From: Mariniplasma anaerobium
GTDB taxonomy: Bacteria; Bacillota_I; Bacilli_A; Acholeplasmatales; Acholeplasmataceae
Length of the DNA: 64,000 nt
NCBI RefSeq assembly: GCF_016865445.1
Contig: NZ_AP024412.1
Span: 186,001-250,000 of the forward strand
Reading direction: 5' to 3'
Each line of letters begins with the position of its first letter. Positions within the stretch are counted from its first letter, which is position 1. The notes beneath the pieces are model-generated. The model saw nothing but the letters and a program-made list of their open reading frames with translations. It was not told where the DNA came from and searched no databases. Position numbers and translations under genes: made by a program. Below, piece after piece: positions 27,196 to 34,644 of this stretch.

Positions 27196-28203
27196 ATGAA
27201 AAGACAAAATTTATTCTTACTTATTAATTTAGGAATTATGTTAGTTATTGGATTGGCATATATTATAGTCAATCAAAGCGTTGTGCTTCATGATGATGAA
27301 GATAAATTATTTGGACAAAAGGTTGATTTAATAAATGGGCAACAATTAGTAGAAATTCCTGAGTTGTCTGTATCTTCACGTAATATCCATATTATAGATT
27401 ATAAGTGGACAGCAGTAGATAAAAATGAAGATGTTGTTGGTACTGTATATCATGTTATTATTAAAAATGATTTCCCATTAGCTGGGACAGACCTTGATTA
27501 TGGAGTTATGGAATTTTTAGTTGGTATTGATACTTATAATGAAGTTTTCGTTCAATATATAAGAATTTATCAATCAAGTTGGGCTGTTGTGGGTATTCAA
27601 AAATATATACAAGATAATTACAATGGCATCAGTTATTTAAGTGTGAATGATGTTCCAAGTTTTGATGCAGACATCGTTTCGGGCGCTACAGAAAATCCAG
27701 CAACTGTATCAACAGATAGTGTAAAAACAATGATACAAGATGTTATAGTTCTTCATTACAATCTTGCTGAAGAAGATCCATATGTAGATATATTTGGTAT
27801 TATGGATTATGACTTATCAGTTGACGCTACATTTATTCCAACAGAACATATTACAACAAAACTTATTGTTAGTGATCAAACAAATGAACTTGGTTATATT
27901 TATAGTATTACAGGTAGAGGTGAGTATCAAGATGGAGCATATGATACCATCGTGATAAACATTGTATTTGATATGACTGGTGAAATTGTAGGAGTCTTAT
28001 TACCTGAAGAAACATATAATCATTCAATCGGTTCATATGGTAACAAAAATAAAACCTATGTAGAAGAATATGTAGGATTAACATTAAATGATATTCAAGC
28101 AAAAGTTGATTCAAATGGTAGTCAAGATGTTACAGCGGGAGCTTCTAATACAAGAGCATTAATTGATGCCTTATTAGAATTCTTCGTAAGTGAGGTGAAC
28201 TAG
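27196..28203 (+). CDS. Second RnfG-like protein with two FMN-binding-like domains
   Basis: About 335 residues: one N-terminal membrane segment (about 4-24) and then two repeats that each end in an FMN-binding signature. The first is VSGATENPATVSTDSVKTM, with a perfect SGAT Thr; the second is VTAGASNTRALIDAL, in which the acceptor Thr is replaced by Ser. It is therefore a tandem, half-degenerate RnfG relative inserted between rnfG and rnfE. The ATG at 27196 follows GAGGTGG by six bases; a GTG at 27181 is in frame but lies in the rnfG end. It may be an extra electron carrier of the complex (inference). Confidence 0.8.
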   Translation: MKRQNLFLLINLGIMLVIGLAYIIVNQSVVLHDDEDKLFGQKVDLINGQQLVEIPELSVSSRNIHIIDYKWTAVDKNEDVVGTVYHVIIKNDFPLAGTDLDYGVMEFLVGIDTYNEVFVQYIRIYQSSWAVVGIQKYIQDNYNGISYLSVNDVPSFDADIVSGATENPATVSTDSVKTMIQDVIVLHYNLAEEDPYVDIFGIMDYDLSVDATFIPTEHITTKLIVSDQTNELGYIYSITGRGEYQDGAYDTIVINIVFDMTGEIVGVLLPEETYNHSIGSYGNKNKTYVEEYVGLTLNDIQAKVDSNGSQDVTAGASNTRALIDALLEFFVSEVN

Positions 28204-28914
28204 ATGACAGAAACTAAAAAAATACCGGTTAAAAAAATACCTCCTAAAAAAGTTAAGGAAAAAGAAGAAAGTTTAATGGATATCTTTACAAAAGGTATTT
28301 GGAAAGAAAATGGAATCTTTGTAATGGTTTTAGGGATGTGTCCAGCATTAGCGGTAACAGCAACATTTGAAGGCGCATTTGGTATGGGAATCTTGGTTAT
28401 GATCATACTTACATTAACCAATACATCAGTTTCATCGATTAGAAAATTTGTACCTTCAACAGTAAGAATTCCAGCTTATGTAATTATTATTGCGACTGAA
28501 GTTACAGTATTAAAAATGGTTGTTGATGCATTTGCACCATCACTTGCAGCTGAATTAGGTGTCTTTATTGCACTTATTACTGTAAACTGTGTAGTCTTTG
28601 GTAGAGCCGAAGCATTTGCTTCTAAAAATAAAGTCTTTCCATCTATGTTAGATGGTCTAGGCGTTGCACTTGGTTTTGGTATTTCATTATCCATGATAGG
28701 TTTTGCTAGAGAATTTTTTGGAACTGGCATGATTAAATTTGGACAAGTTTTACCACTTGGATTTGAATATACATTACTTGGAAATGCTGGTTTAGATAAA
28801 TATGCATTCTCAGTATTAGTACAACCTCCAGGAGCATTCCTTATGATTGGATTCTTACTTGCAATTATTACTGCAATAAGACAATCAAAGAAAACGAAAG
28901 GAGCTAAGAAATAA
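28204..28914 (+). CDS. rnfE: Rnf complex membrane subunit RnfE
   Basis: A 236-residue integral membrane protein with about six hydrophobic segments and the RnfE/NqrD-type blocks LGMCPALAVTATFEGAFGMG and ITVNCVVFGRAEAFASKN. The cysteines in NxC/GMCP are those that hold the intramembrane Fe-S centre between RnfA and RnfE. The N-terminal ~35 residues are lysine-rich and cytoplasmic, slightly longer than usual. It is tightly coupled to its neighbours (stop-start overlap with rnfA). Confidence 0.93.
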   Translation: MTETKKIPVKKIPPKKVKEKEESLMDIFTKGIWKENGIFVMVLGMCPALAVTATFEGAFGMGILVMIILTLTNTSVSSIRKFVPSTVRIPAYVIIIATEVTVLKMVVDAFAPSLAAELGVFIALITVNCVVFGRAEAFASKNKVFPSMLDGLGVALGFGISLSMIGFAREFFGTGMIKFGQVLPLGFEYTLLGNAGLDKYAFSVLVQPPGAFLMIGFLLAIITAIRQSKKTKGAKK

Positions 28915-29486
28915 TGAGTTTACTTGCGATATTAATTTCTGCAATGTTAATTAATAACATTGTCTTAATGCAATTCTTAGGTCTATGTTCATTCTTTGGT
29001 GTGTCTACTAAGATGAAGTCAGTTGTTGGGATGGGATTTGCAGTTATTGTTGTTATTTTCTTAGCAGCACTTATTACATTTCCGTTATATCATTATGTTT
29101 TAGTACCATTAAATATAGCTTATATTGATACGATTGCATTTATCCTAGTAATCGCATCACTAGTACAATTAACAGAACTAGTCATTAAACGTGTGAGCAC
29201 AAGCTTATACAAAGCTTTAGGAGTTTATCTTCCTTTGATTGCAACAAACTGTGCGGTATTAGGAGTTGCATTAAATAATGTAGCTGTACCACAAAGTTAC
29301 ATACAAGCAATGACATATGCTCTAGGTTCAGGATTAGGTTTTGCATTTATTATTATTACATTTACTGCAATTCGCTTAAGATTAGATAGTGCGAACGTGC
29401 CAAAAGCACTAAAAGGTATGCCAATTGCGTTAGTAACTGCGGGGCTTATGGCTCTAGCATTTATGGGATTATCGGGGCTTATCTAA
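28914..29486 (+). CDS. rnfA: Rnf complex membrane subunit RnfA
   Basis: A 190-residue membrane protein, homologous to RnfE/NqrE, with six hydrophobic segments, the start MSLLAILISAMLINNIVLMQFLG and the LIATNCAVLGVALNN block carrying the conserved cysteine. With RnfE it forms the inverted pair of the membrane core. A single-base overlap with both neighbours is seen. Confidence 0.94.
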   Translation: MSLLAILISAMLINNIVLMQFLGLCSFFGVSTKMKSVVGMGFAVIVVIFLAALITFPLYHYVLVPLNIAYIDTIAFILVIASLVQLTELVIKRVSTSLYKALGVYLPLIATNCAVLGVALNNVAVPQSYIQAMTYALGSGLGFAFIIITFTAIRLRLDSANVPKALKGMPIALVTAGLMALAFMGLSGLI

Positions 29487-29695
29487 TGGAACAATTCTTA
29501 ATATTAATGGCTATTTTAATTGGAATCATTGTTTTATATGTTGGCACAATGTATTTAAACAGTAAAGTAGCTGTTCCAGAAAGTTGTAAAGAAGCATACC
29601 TAGAAGCACAACATTGTGAATCGTGTGCTTCAAGAGATGGCGGAAGTTGTGGGTTTAGCGACACACTTGAATTCATGAAGGAGGTTAAATTATGA
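29486..29695 (+). CDS. Small membrane-anchored Cys-rich protein in the rnf operon (NqrM-like?)
   Basis: A 69-residue protein with one membrane segment (about 4-24) and a short tail with four cysteines, C-x8-C-x2-C-x7-C (ESCKEAYLEAQHCESCASRD, then SCG). It lies between rnfA and rnfB with start/stop overlaps on both sides, so it is made with the complex. The plan (one helix plus a Cys cluster) resembles NqrM, a small factor needed for Na+-NQR iron insertion. That link is inference; I do not recognise a firm family. Confidence 0.75.
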   Translation: MEQFLILMAILIGIIVLYVGTMYLNSKVAVPESCKEAYLEAQHCESCASRDGGSCGFSDTLEFMKEVKL

Positions 29696-30012
29696 TCGAA
29701 GTATTATATCCTTTCATGGTTTTAGGCGTATTAGGTGCATTAATGGGCGTAATTTTATCACTTGCACATAAATATCTAACAGTTGTTGAAGATCCGCGTA
29801 TCAATGAAGTTGAAAAATTATTACCTAACTATAATTGTGGTGCTTGTGGTACACCAGGGTGTCATGCATTTGCAGAAGCAATAGTTACGGGTGAAATTAA
29901 AAGCCTTTCTAAATGTAAACCAGGGAAAGCTGATAAACATTTCAATCCTATTTTGGAGTACTTAAAAGAACATCCAAATGCGGATGGATCAAATGTAGAT
30001 GTGAAGATTTAG
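29692..30012 (+). CDS. rnfB: Short RnfB-like subunit lacking the ferredoxin domains
   Basis: Only 106 residues: one membrane helix (about 5-25), then the RnfB Fe-S domain with NYNCGACGTPGCHAFAEAI and a fourth Cys in SKCKPGK. Ordinary RnfB carries at least two further [4Fe-4S] ferredoxin motifs and is 180-330 residues long; none are present here. The gene ends cleanly in a stop followed at once by a terminator, and no CxxCxxCxxxC motif is seen in any frame just downstream, so this looks like the natural form and not a frameshift. The gene overlaps the upstream stop by four bases. Confidence 0.85.
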   Translation: MIEVLYPFMVLGVLGALMGVILSLAHKYLTVVEDPRINEVEKLLPNYNCGACGTPGCHAFAEAIVTGEIKSLSKCKPGKADKHFNPILEYLKEHPNADGSNVDVKI

Positions 30013-30035
30013 GACATTAAATATGTCCTTTTCTT
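30011..30035 (+). terminator. Terminator of the rnf operon
   Basis: AGGACAT (30011-30017) pairs with ATGTCCT (30023-30029) with a 5-base loop and a TTTTCTTT tail. It overlaps the rnfB stop codon. Confidence 0.75.
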
Positions 30036-30045
30036 TATGTTGTTA

Positions 30046-30054
30046 TGATATAAT
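30046..30054 (+). promoter_or_regulatory. Extended -10 promoter of apbE
   Basis: TGATATAAT at 30046-30054 directly after the rnf terminator gives apbE its own transcript. Confidence 0.6.
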
Positions 30055-30084
30055 AAAAAAGATAAAACTTGAAGAAGGTATCAA

Positions 30085-31359
30085 ATGAGAAAACTATTTA
30101 TTTTAGGCATGATGTTAAGTTCATTATTAATGTTAACCGCATGCCGATCACAAGAAATATATATATTTAATTTCTACGACTATATGGACACGTTTATTAC
30201 GGTATCTGTGTCTGCTTCTAGCGAGAAAGATGCAGATCAATATAAACAAGATATTGATGCTATTTTCAGTATGTATCATGACTTGTCAACATCTTATGAT
30301 GCGCTTGAACAAGAATCAGTATATATGGAAAATCTATATTCAATTAATCAAAAAATAGGACAAAAACTTGAGATTGATCAACCATTATATGATTTAATTT
30401 TCTATGCACAAGAAATTAAAAATTTATCTGATAATTATTTTGATATATCTATAGGAAAAGTAGTTGATGTCTGGAAGCAGTTAATGACTGAAATTACTGA
30501 TGGGTATGAAATTGGAGATTCTATATTTGTTTATCATTACTATGATGGTGAAAAATCAGAAGAAAATAAAGTTATTGTTAATCAAACAGGGACGATAACA
30601 TCTATTCAAACTGATGCAGACAATGATAATACAGTTTTAAGCATTACCTTAAGTATTAATGATCAATCACTTACGCTTGATAAATATGATGCATATGAAA
30701 AAGAAGTTTCAGATCAAAGCTACCAAAATGCATTAGATGACATAGAACAATTAGATTTGTTAGACAATGAGATTTTATTAGACAATGAAGATGATAAGTA
30801 TTTTATAACTATTCTAGGCAACGATATTAAGCTTGATTTAGGTGCAATTGCAAAAGGGTATGCAACTCAAAAAGCATATGAATATATAAACGAACAAAGT
30901 ATAAAATATTTTTCAATTACATCGGGCAGTAGTTCAATTGTTTTAGGTGAAAATAAAAATAGAGCTGATGAAGATTATATTTATAAAGTTTCTTTAGCAA
31001 ATCCAGTCAAAATTGAATTTACAGACAAAGCCACTTATGGTACGATAAATGTTAAAAATATAAGCGTCACTACAAGTGCAAATTATGAGCAATATATTCT
31101 TCATCAAGGATATAGATATCATCATATCGTATCTCCAATAGAAATGATGCCTGTTCAGTATTACCATGCTGTAACAATCATAGGACAAGATGCTGGATTA
31201 TTAGATGCTCTATCTACAGCACTATTTTCAATGAGTCCTGAAGTTTTGGATGCTTGGCTTTTAGAACACCAAACAGATCTTGGAATAGAATTAATTATTT
31301 TTAATCAAGATAATACGATAACAACTTATTTAAAAGATGTAGTTTTTGAGGAACATTAG
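30085..31359 (+). CDS. apbE: FAD:protein FMN transferase, lipoprotein
   Basis: A 424-residue ApbE with a lipoprotein signal peptide (lipobox LTAC, Cys about residue 22), so it acts outside the membrane, attaching FMN to RnfG- and RnfD-type threonines. Family marks are YMDTFITVSV, YFDISIGKVVDVW, KLDLGAIAKGYA and the late LLDALSTALFSM. Between the second and third lie ~90 extra, acidic, beta-rich residues (about 137-235) where most family members have a short stretch, making the protein ~75 residues longer than usual. Its neighbour set (rnf upstream, NusG-II and Gx downstream) matches that of Rnf loci in Firmicutes. Confidence 0.93.
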   Translation: MRKLFILGMMLSSLLMLTACRSQEIYIFNFYDYMDTFITVSVSASSEKDADQYKQDIDAIFSMYHDLSTSYDALEQESVYMENLYSINQKIGQKLEIDQPLYDLIFYAQEIKNLSDNYFDISIGKVVDVWKQLMTEITDGYEIGDSIFVYHYYDGEKSEENKVIVNQTGTITSIQTDADNDNTVLSITLSINDQSLTLDKYDAYEKEVSDQSYQNALDDIEQLDLLDNEILLDNEDDKYFITILGNDIKLDLGAIAKGYATQKAYEYINEQSIKYFSITSGSSSIVLGENKNRADEDYIYKVSLANPVKIEFTDKATYGTINVKNISVTTSANYEQYILHQGYRYHHIVSPIEMMPVQYYHAVTIIGQDAGLLDALSTALFSMSPEVLDAWLLEHQTDLGIELIIFNQDNTITTYLKDVVFEEH

Positions 31360-31361
31360 CA

Positions 31362-31847
31362 ATGGAAAATACTATTAAGAAAACAACTAAAAATCAAAGA
31401 GATATTTTTTTGATTGTCTTCCTATTAATAATAGTGGGTGGTTTTTTCTTATATTTTCAAGTATTTAGATCTGTAGAAGATGCTAGTTATGCTCATGTTT
31501 ATTATGGAACTTCTAACGAACCTTTGGTTACTATTGATTTTACAAAAAATGAAGTTATTTTAATTGAAAATCAAAATGTTCCAAGTTCATATGATCAAAA
31601 CTACCCAATTATCAACGAAGCACAAAAAACAATTACATTATTAGGCGATTATGAAATTAATGGCACTAGACAAGTTGTCATCATAACTTATGATTTCGGA
31701 AGAAAAACAGTTCAAGTCATAGAAGAACAAAGTCCGAACAATATATGTAGTAAAGAAGGAGTATCAAATGGGAAACCATTGATTTGCTTACCTAATCGAG
31801 TTCGAGTAGAATTTGAAGTCGATAGTGAATCTGATTTCACCGTTTAA
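31362..31847 (+). CDS. Membrane-anchored NusG domain II protein
   Basis: A 161-residue protein with one N-terminal hydrophobic segment (about 15-36) and an outer domain resembling NusG domain II, with the family ending CSKEGVSNGKPLICLPNRVRV. Its role is unknown, but such genes often follow rnf/apbE and precede a Gx-type membrane protein in Firmicutes, as here. The two cysteines near the end are conserved in the family. It starts two bases after apbE and is clearly cotranscribed. Confidence 0.8.
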   Translation: MENTIKKTTKNQRDIFLIVFLLIIVGGFFLYFQVFRSVEDASYAHVYYGTSNEPLVTIDFTKNEVILIENQNVPSSYDQNYPIINEAQKTITLLGDYEINGTRQVVIITYDFGRKTVQVIEEQSPNNICSKEGVSNGKPLICLPNRVRVEFEVDSESDFTV

Positions 31848-31851
31848 TATT

Positions 31852-32361
31852 ATGAAAAATACAAGAAAAATGATATTGCTTGCGAACTTTTTAGCAATCG
31901 CAATTGTCTTAAATTTAATAGAATCAGCATTGTTCTTATCACCAATACCAGGTGCTAAATTAGGATTTGCTAATGTGATTACATTAATCATCTTATATGT
32001 TTATTCATTCAAGGATAGTAGTGCATTGACATTAATGAGGGTTATTTTAGTAGGTGTTCTAAGTGGACGTTTATTAGGACCTACTTTTTATATGAGCATA
32101 AGTGGTGCAGCTGCATCAGTGATTGCGATGGGTGTTTTTAAAAAGTTAAATATTTTTAGTATACTTGGTGTTAGTGTTATCGGATCAGTTTTTCATGTGT
32201 TTGGACAAATTGCAGCAGGTATATTTGTAATAGGCAGTATAGCAGTTTTATATTGGATGCCAGTCATGTTACTTTTAAGCATACCTGCAGGTATTATTAC
32301 AGGTCTGATAGCTAAAAAATTTGTCGCTTTATGGAACGTTTGGTATCATGATGTAACTTAA
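31852..32361 (+). CDS. Gx transporter family membrane protein
   Basis: A ~169-residue protein with five to six hydrophobic segments and the family block SALFLSPIPGAKLGFANVITL. The family is annotated as Gx transporters or heptaprenyl diphosphate synthase component I and resembles ECF-type S components; the substrate is unknown. The ATG at 31852 lies four bases after the preceding stop; an upstream in-frame TTG (31813) lies inside the previous gene and is less likely. Last gene of the apbE transcript. Confidence 0.78.
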   Translation: MKNTRKMILLANFLAIAIVLNLIESALFLSPIPGAKLGFANVITLIILYVYSFKDSSALTLMRVILVGVLSGRLLGPTFYMSISGAAASVIAMGVFKKLNIFSILGVSVIGSVFHVFGQIAAGIFVIGSIAVLYWMPVMLLLSIPAGIITGLIAKKFVALWNVWYHDVT

Positions 32362-32384
32362 AAGATAAAATTAAAAAATATAAC

Positions 32385-32413
32385 TTGAATTATTAAAATA
32401 GTAATGATATAAT
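32385..32413 (+). promoter_or_regulatory. Promoter of rpmE
   Basis: TTGAAT (32385-32390), 17 bases, TATAAT (32408-32413) with TG one base before the -10. Both elements are good. Confidence 0.75.
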
Positions 32414-32430
32414 GAACTAGCAAAAACTTA

Positions 32431-32451
32431 CTATGGCTAAGAAGCTATGGC
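32431..32451 (+). repeat. Direct repeat in the rpmE leader
   Basis: CTATGGC occurs at 32431-32437 and again at 32445-32451 in the 45-base leader just before the AAGGAG site of rpmE. It may be an L31 autoregulation element or chance. Confidence 0.35.
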
Positions 32452-32466
32452 GGAAGGAGATAAGTT

Positions 32467-32718
32467 ATGAAAACAGGAATTCATCCAAAATATAACGTTA
32501 TTAAAGTAAAATGTTCTACATGTGGTTTTGAACATGAAGTAGGTACAACAGCAAAAGACTTTAGAATTGATACATGTTCAAATTGTCATCCATTCTATAC
32601 AGGTCAACAATCATTTATTCAAGTTGCTGGACGTGTTGAAAGATTTAATAAACGTTACGGAATTAAATCACAAAATCAAAACAATCAAGAAAAACAAGAC
32701 AATCAAGACAATGAATAA
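32467..32718 (+). CDS. rpmE: 50S ribosomal protein L31 (zinc-binding form)
   Basis: An 83-residue L31 with the four-cysteine zinc form: CSTCGFEHEVG and then CSNCHPFYTG. The last ~15 residues are an Asn/Gln/Asp-rich tail. It bridges the two subunits at the central protuberance. It is monocistronic, with its own promoter and terminator. Confidence 0.95.
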   Translation: MKTGIHPKYNVIKVKCSTCGFEHEVGTTAKDFRIDTCSNCHPFYTGQQSFIQVAGRVERFNKRYGIKSQNQNNQEKQDNQDNE

Positions 32719-32741
32719 CGTGATGTTAAATCACGTTTTTT
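32717..32741 (+). terminator. Terminator of rpmE
   Basis: AACGTGAT (32717-32724) pairs with ATCACGTT (32730-32737), loop GTTAA, then TTTTT. Confidence 0.88.
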
Positions 32742-32773
32742 GTTAAAAAACTATAAATTAAGGGGTAATCACT

Positions 32774-33364
32774 ATGTATCACACATATAAAAACGGATTT
32801 ATAGAAGTTGTATGCGGGCCAATGTTTGCAGGAAAAACAGAAGAGCTAATTAGACGTATTAAACGATTAGAATATGCTAAACAAAATGTTCTAGTGTTTA
32901 AACCTAAAGTTGATACAAGATATGCAAGAGAAGAAATTGTTTCACATAACATGAGCAAAAAACCTTCTATCATTATTGACAAAAGCATAGAAATTATGTC
33001 TTATATTAAAGATAATACAGATGCAGTAGTCATAGACGAAGTTCAATTTTTCGATCACGATATTGTAAATATTGCTGAACATCTTGCTGATAAAGGTATA
33101 AGAGTTATTGTTGGTGGACTGGACCGTGATTTTAGAGGTGAGTCTTTTGGACCAATGCCTGATTTATTATCAAGAGCAGAATTTGTAACTAAATTAACTG
33201 CTATTTGTGTAAAAAGTGGACTACCTGCAACAAGAACTCAACGGATTATAAATGGTAAGCCTGCTCATTATGAAGATCCAACCATTTTAGTAGGAGCTAA
33301 TGAATCATATGAACCTAGATCAAGACATTATCATGAAGTCCCAGGAAAACCTAAAAAAATATAA
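32774..33364 (+). CDS. tdk: Thymidine kinase
   Basis: A 196-residue type II thymidine kinase with the P-loop GPMFAGKTEELIRR, VIDEVQFFD and GLDRDFRGESFGP. It phosphorylates thymidine for salvage. In the zinc/lasso region most family members have CxxC and CxxC/H; here they read CVKSG and RSRHYH, so three of the four usual ligands are absent. Some Firmicute enzymes are known to vary here, so it is probably active. AAGGGG precedes the ATG. Confidence 0.95.
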   Translation: MYHTYKNGFIEVVCGPMFAGKTEELIRRIKRLEYAKQNVLVFKPKVDTRYAREEIVSHNMSKKPSIIIDKSIEIMSYIKDNTDAVVIDEVQFFDHDIVNIAEHLADKGIRVIVGGLDRDFRGESFGPMPDLLSRAEFVTKLTAICVKSGLPATRTQRIINGKPAHYEDPTILVGANESYEPRSRHYHEVPGKPKKI

Positions 33365-33800
33365 GTATATGAGAGCTGCTTTAAAAGAGGCTGAAAAAGC
33401 AGCGTTAAAAGATGAAGTTCCAGTTGGAGCTGTTGTCGTATATCAAGATAAGATTATCGCAAGAGCACATAATTTAAGAGAATCCAAACAGATTATACAA
33501 GGTCATGCTGAGTTTTTAGCGATGATGAAAGCAGCAAAAAAAATTGGATCTTGGAGATTGGAAGATTGTGAAATATATGTTACAATGGAACCGTGTCCGA
33601 TGTGTGCTGGGGCAATGATTCAATCAAGGATAAAAAAAGTATATTATGGTGTTAAAGATTATAAATCAGGAGTTGTTGACAGTATATGTCAGCTGTTTGA
33701 ATTACCTTTTAATCATAAGGTAGAATCTGAAGGATTGATCATGTCTGAAGAAAGTGAAAAGTTAATTAAAACTTTCTTTAAGAAATTACGTCAAAGATAA
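33333..33800 (+). CDS. tadA: tRNA-specific adenosine deaminase
   Basis: A cytidine/adenosine deaminase-fold enzyme of about 155 residues with GHAEFLAM (zinc His and catalytic Glu) and EPCPMCAGAM (zinc cysteines). It deaminates A34 of tRNA-Arg(ACG) to inosine. The start is uncertain: ATGs at 33333 and 33369 are both possible, and the first gives the usual family N-terminus, overlapping tdk by 32 bases. No strong ribosome binding site precedes either. The SRP RNA follows at once, as in Bacillus. Confidence 0.9.
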   Translation: MKSQENLKKYKYMRAALKEAEKAALKDEVPVGAVVVYQDKIIARAHNLRESKQIIQGHAEFLAMMKAAKKIGSWRLEDCEIYVTMEPCPMCAGAMIQSRIKKVYYGVKDYKSGVVDSICQLFELPFNHKVESEGLIMSEESEKLIKTFFKKLRQR

Positions 33801-33803
33801 ATT

Positions 33804-33917
33804 AAATCCCTATCAAGCATCATCATTCAATAGTAACTTGTGAACCTGGTCAGATCTTGATCGAAGCAGCCATAAGCATGTTTACTATGTGGGTGATGAT
33901 GCTTGATAGGGATTTTT
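33804..33917 (+). ncRNA. ffs: Signal recognition particle RNA (small bacterial 4.5S type)
   Basis: A long hairpin of ~110 nt with the SRP domain IV apex: GTGAACCTGGTCAG on the 5' side and GAAGCAGCCATAAGCA on the 3' side hold the conserved asymmetric loop. The base is a near-continuous stem (AATCCCTATCAAGCATCATC pairing with its complement at 33892-33913) that ends in a T-run, so it also serves as the terminator. It binds Ffh for membrane targeting. No separate promoter is clear; it may be processed from the tdk-tadA transcript. Confidence 0.95.
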
Positions 33918-33956
33918 ATATGATTTACCATAATTATGTATAAAAATAAGATGTAA

Positions 33957-33965
33957 TGTTATAAT
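33957..33965 (+). promoter_or_regulatory. Extended -10 promoter of the membrane protein-tkt operon
   Basis: TGTTATAAT at 33957-33965 predicts a start near 33972, just before GGAGG. This rules out the ATG at 33970 and supports the one at 33988. Confidence 0.65.
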
Positions 33966-33987
33966 AAAAATGACGGAGGAATTAATT

Positions 33988-34644
33988 ATGAAATTGAATG
34001 CTAAAATTTATAAACAATTAACAAATGAACCATTTGAGAAACAAGTGATTGATGGAAGAAATGTTGAGTTTCATCACATGGATGATACTCCATATTTGAC
34101 ACAATATGCTGGTAGAGGTAGATTTGCAGTATGGACTTCAGATGGAAATGACTATAAGGTTTTAATAGAAAGTACTTATTATGACGCACTAAAACCTTTC
34201 TATGAATATGAAGTTAATGTAATATGGTTAGGATTTTTAGATAAAGTATCATCTTTAAGTAAAAAGATAAATAACTTCTTTATTATTCCAACTTTGGCTT
34301 TGTATGCAATAGGCGCAATCCTTGCGATTCTCTTTTTTCAAGATCAAACATTACCTATTTTATTGGGGCTTATTGTTTTAGTAGTAATTAGCAATATAGT
34401 TCAAAGTAAAGTAGTCAATAAAAAAGTTAGAGCTGAAAATATCGCTACGCAAGATAAGATAAGAGATTATTTGGGTCAAGAAGATTTTGATCTACTTGTA
34501 AAAGCTCAAGAAGAACATTATCAAAAATACTTTAGTTTTGAAGAACAACCTATCGATGGAGAAACTGTAGAAGTTGATGAAGTAGAAATCGTAGAACTAG
34601 AGGAAGATGATTCAAAGAATGGAGATTTAAATGATGGAAAATAA
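33988..34644 (+). CDS. Hypothetical membrane protein upstream of transketolase
   Basis: About 218 residues and not recognised. A soluble N-terminal ~95 residues (many aromatic and charged residues) is followed by two adjacent hydrophobic segments (about 105-145), a basic/amphipathic stretch, and a very acidic tail (EVDEVEIVELEEDDS). Such a two-helix hairpin with cytoplasmic ends gives no function. The start ATG at 33988 has GGAGG eight bases upstream. Its end overlaps tkt by 14 bases, so expression is coupled to transketolase. Confidence 0.75.
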   Translation: MKLNAKIYKQLTNEPFEKQVIDGRNVEFHHMDDTPYLTQYAGRGRFAVWTSDGNDYKVLIESTYYDALKPFYEYEVNVIWLGFLDKVSSLSKKINNFFIIPTLALYAIGAILAILFFQDQTLPILLGLIVLVVISNIVQSKVVNKKVRAENIATQDKIRDYLGQEDFDLLVKAQEEHYQKYFSFEEQPIDGETVEVDEVEIVELEEDDSKNGDLNDGK

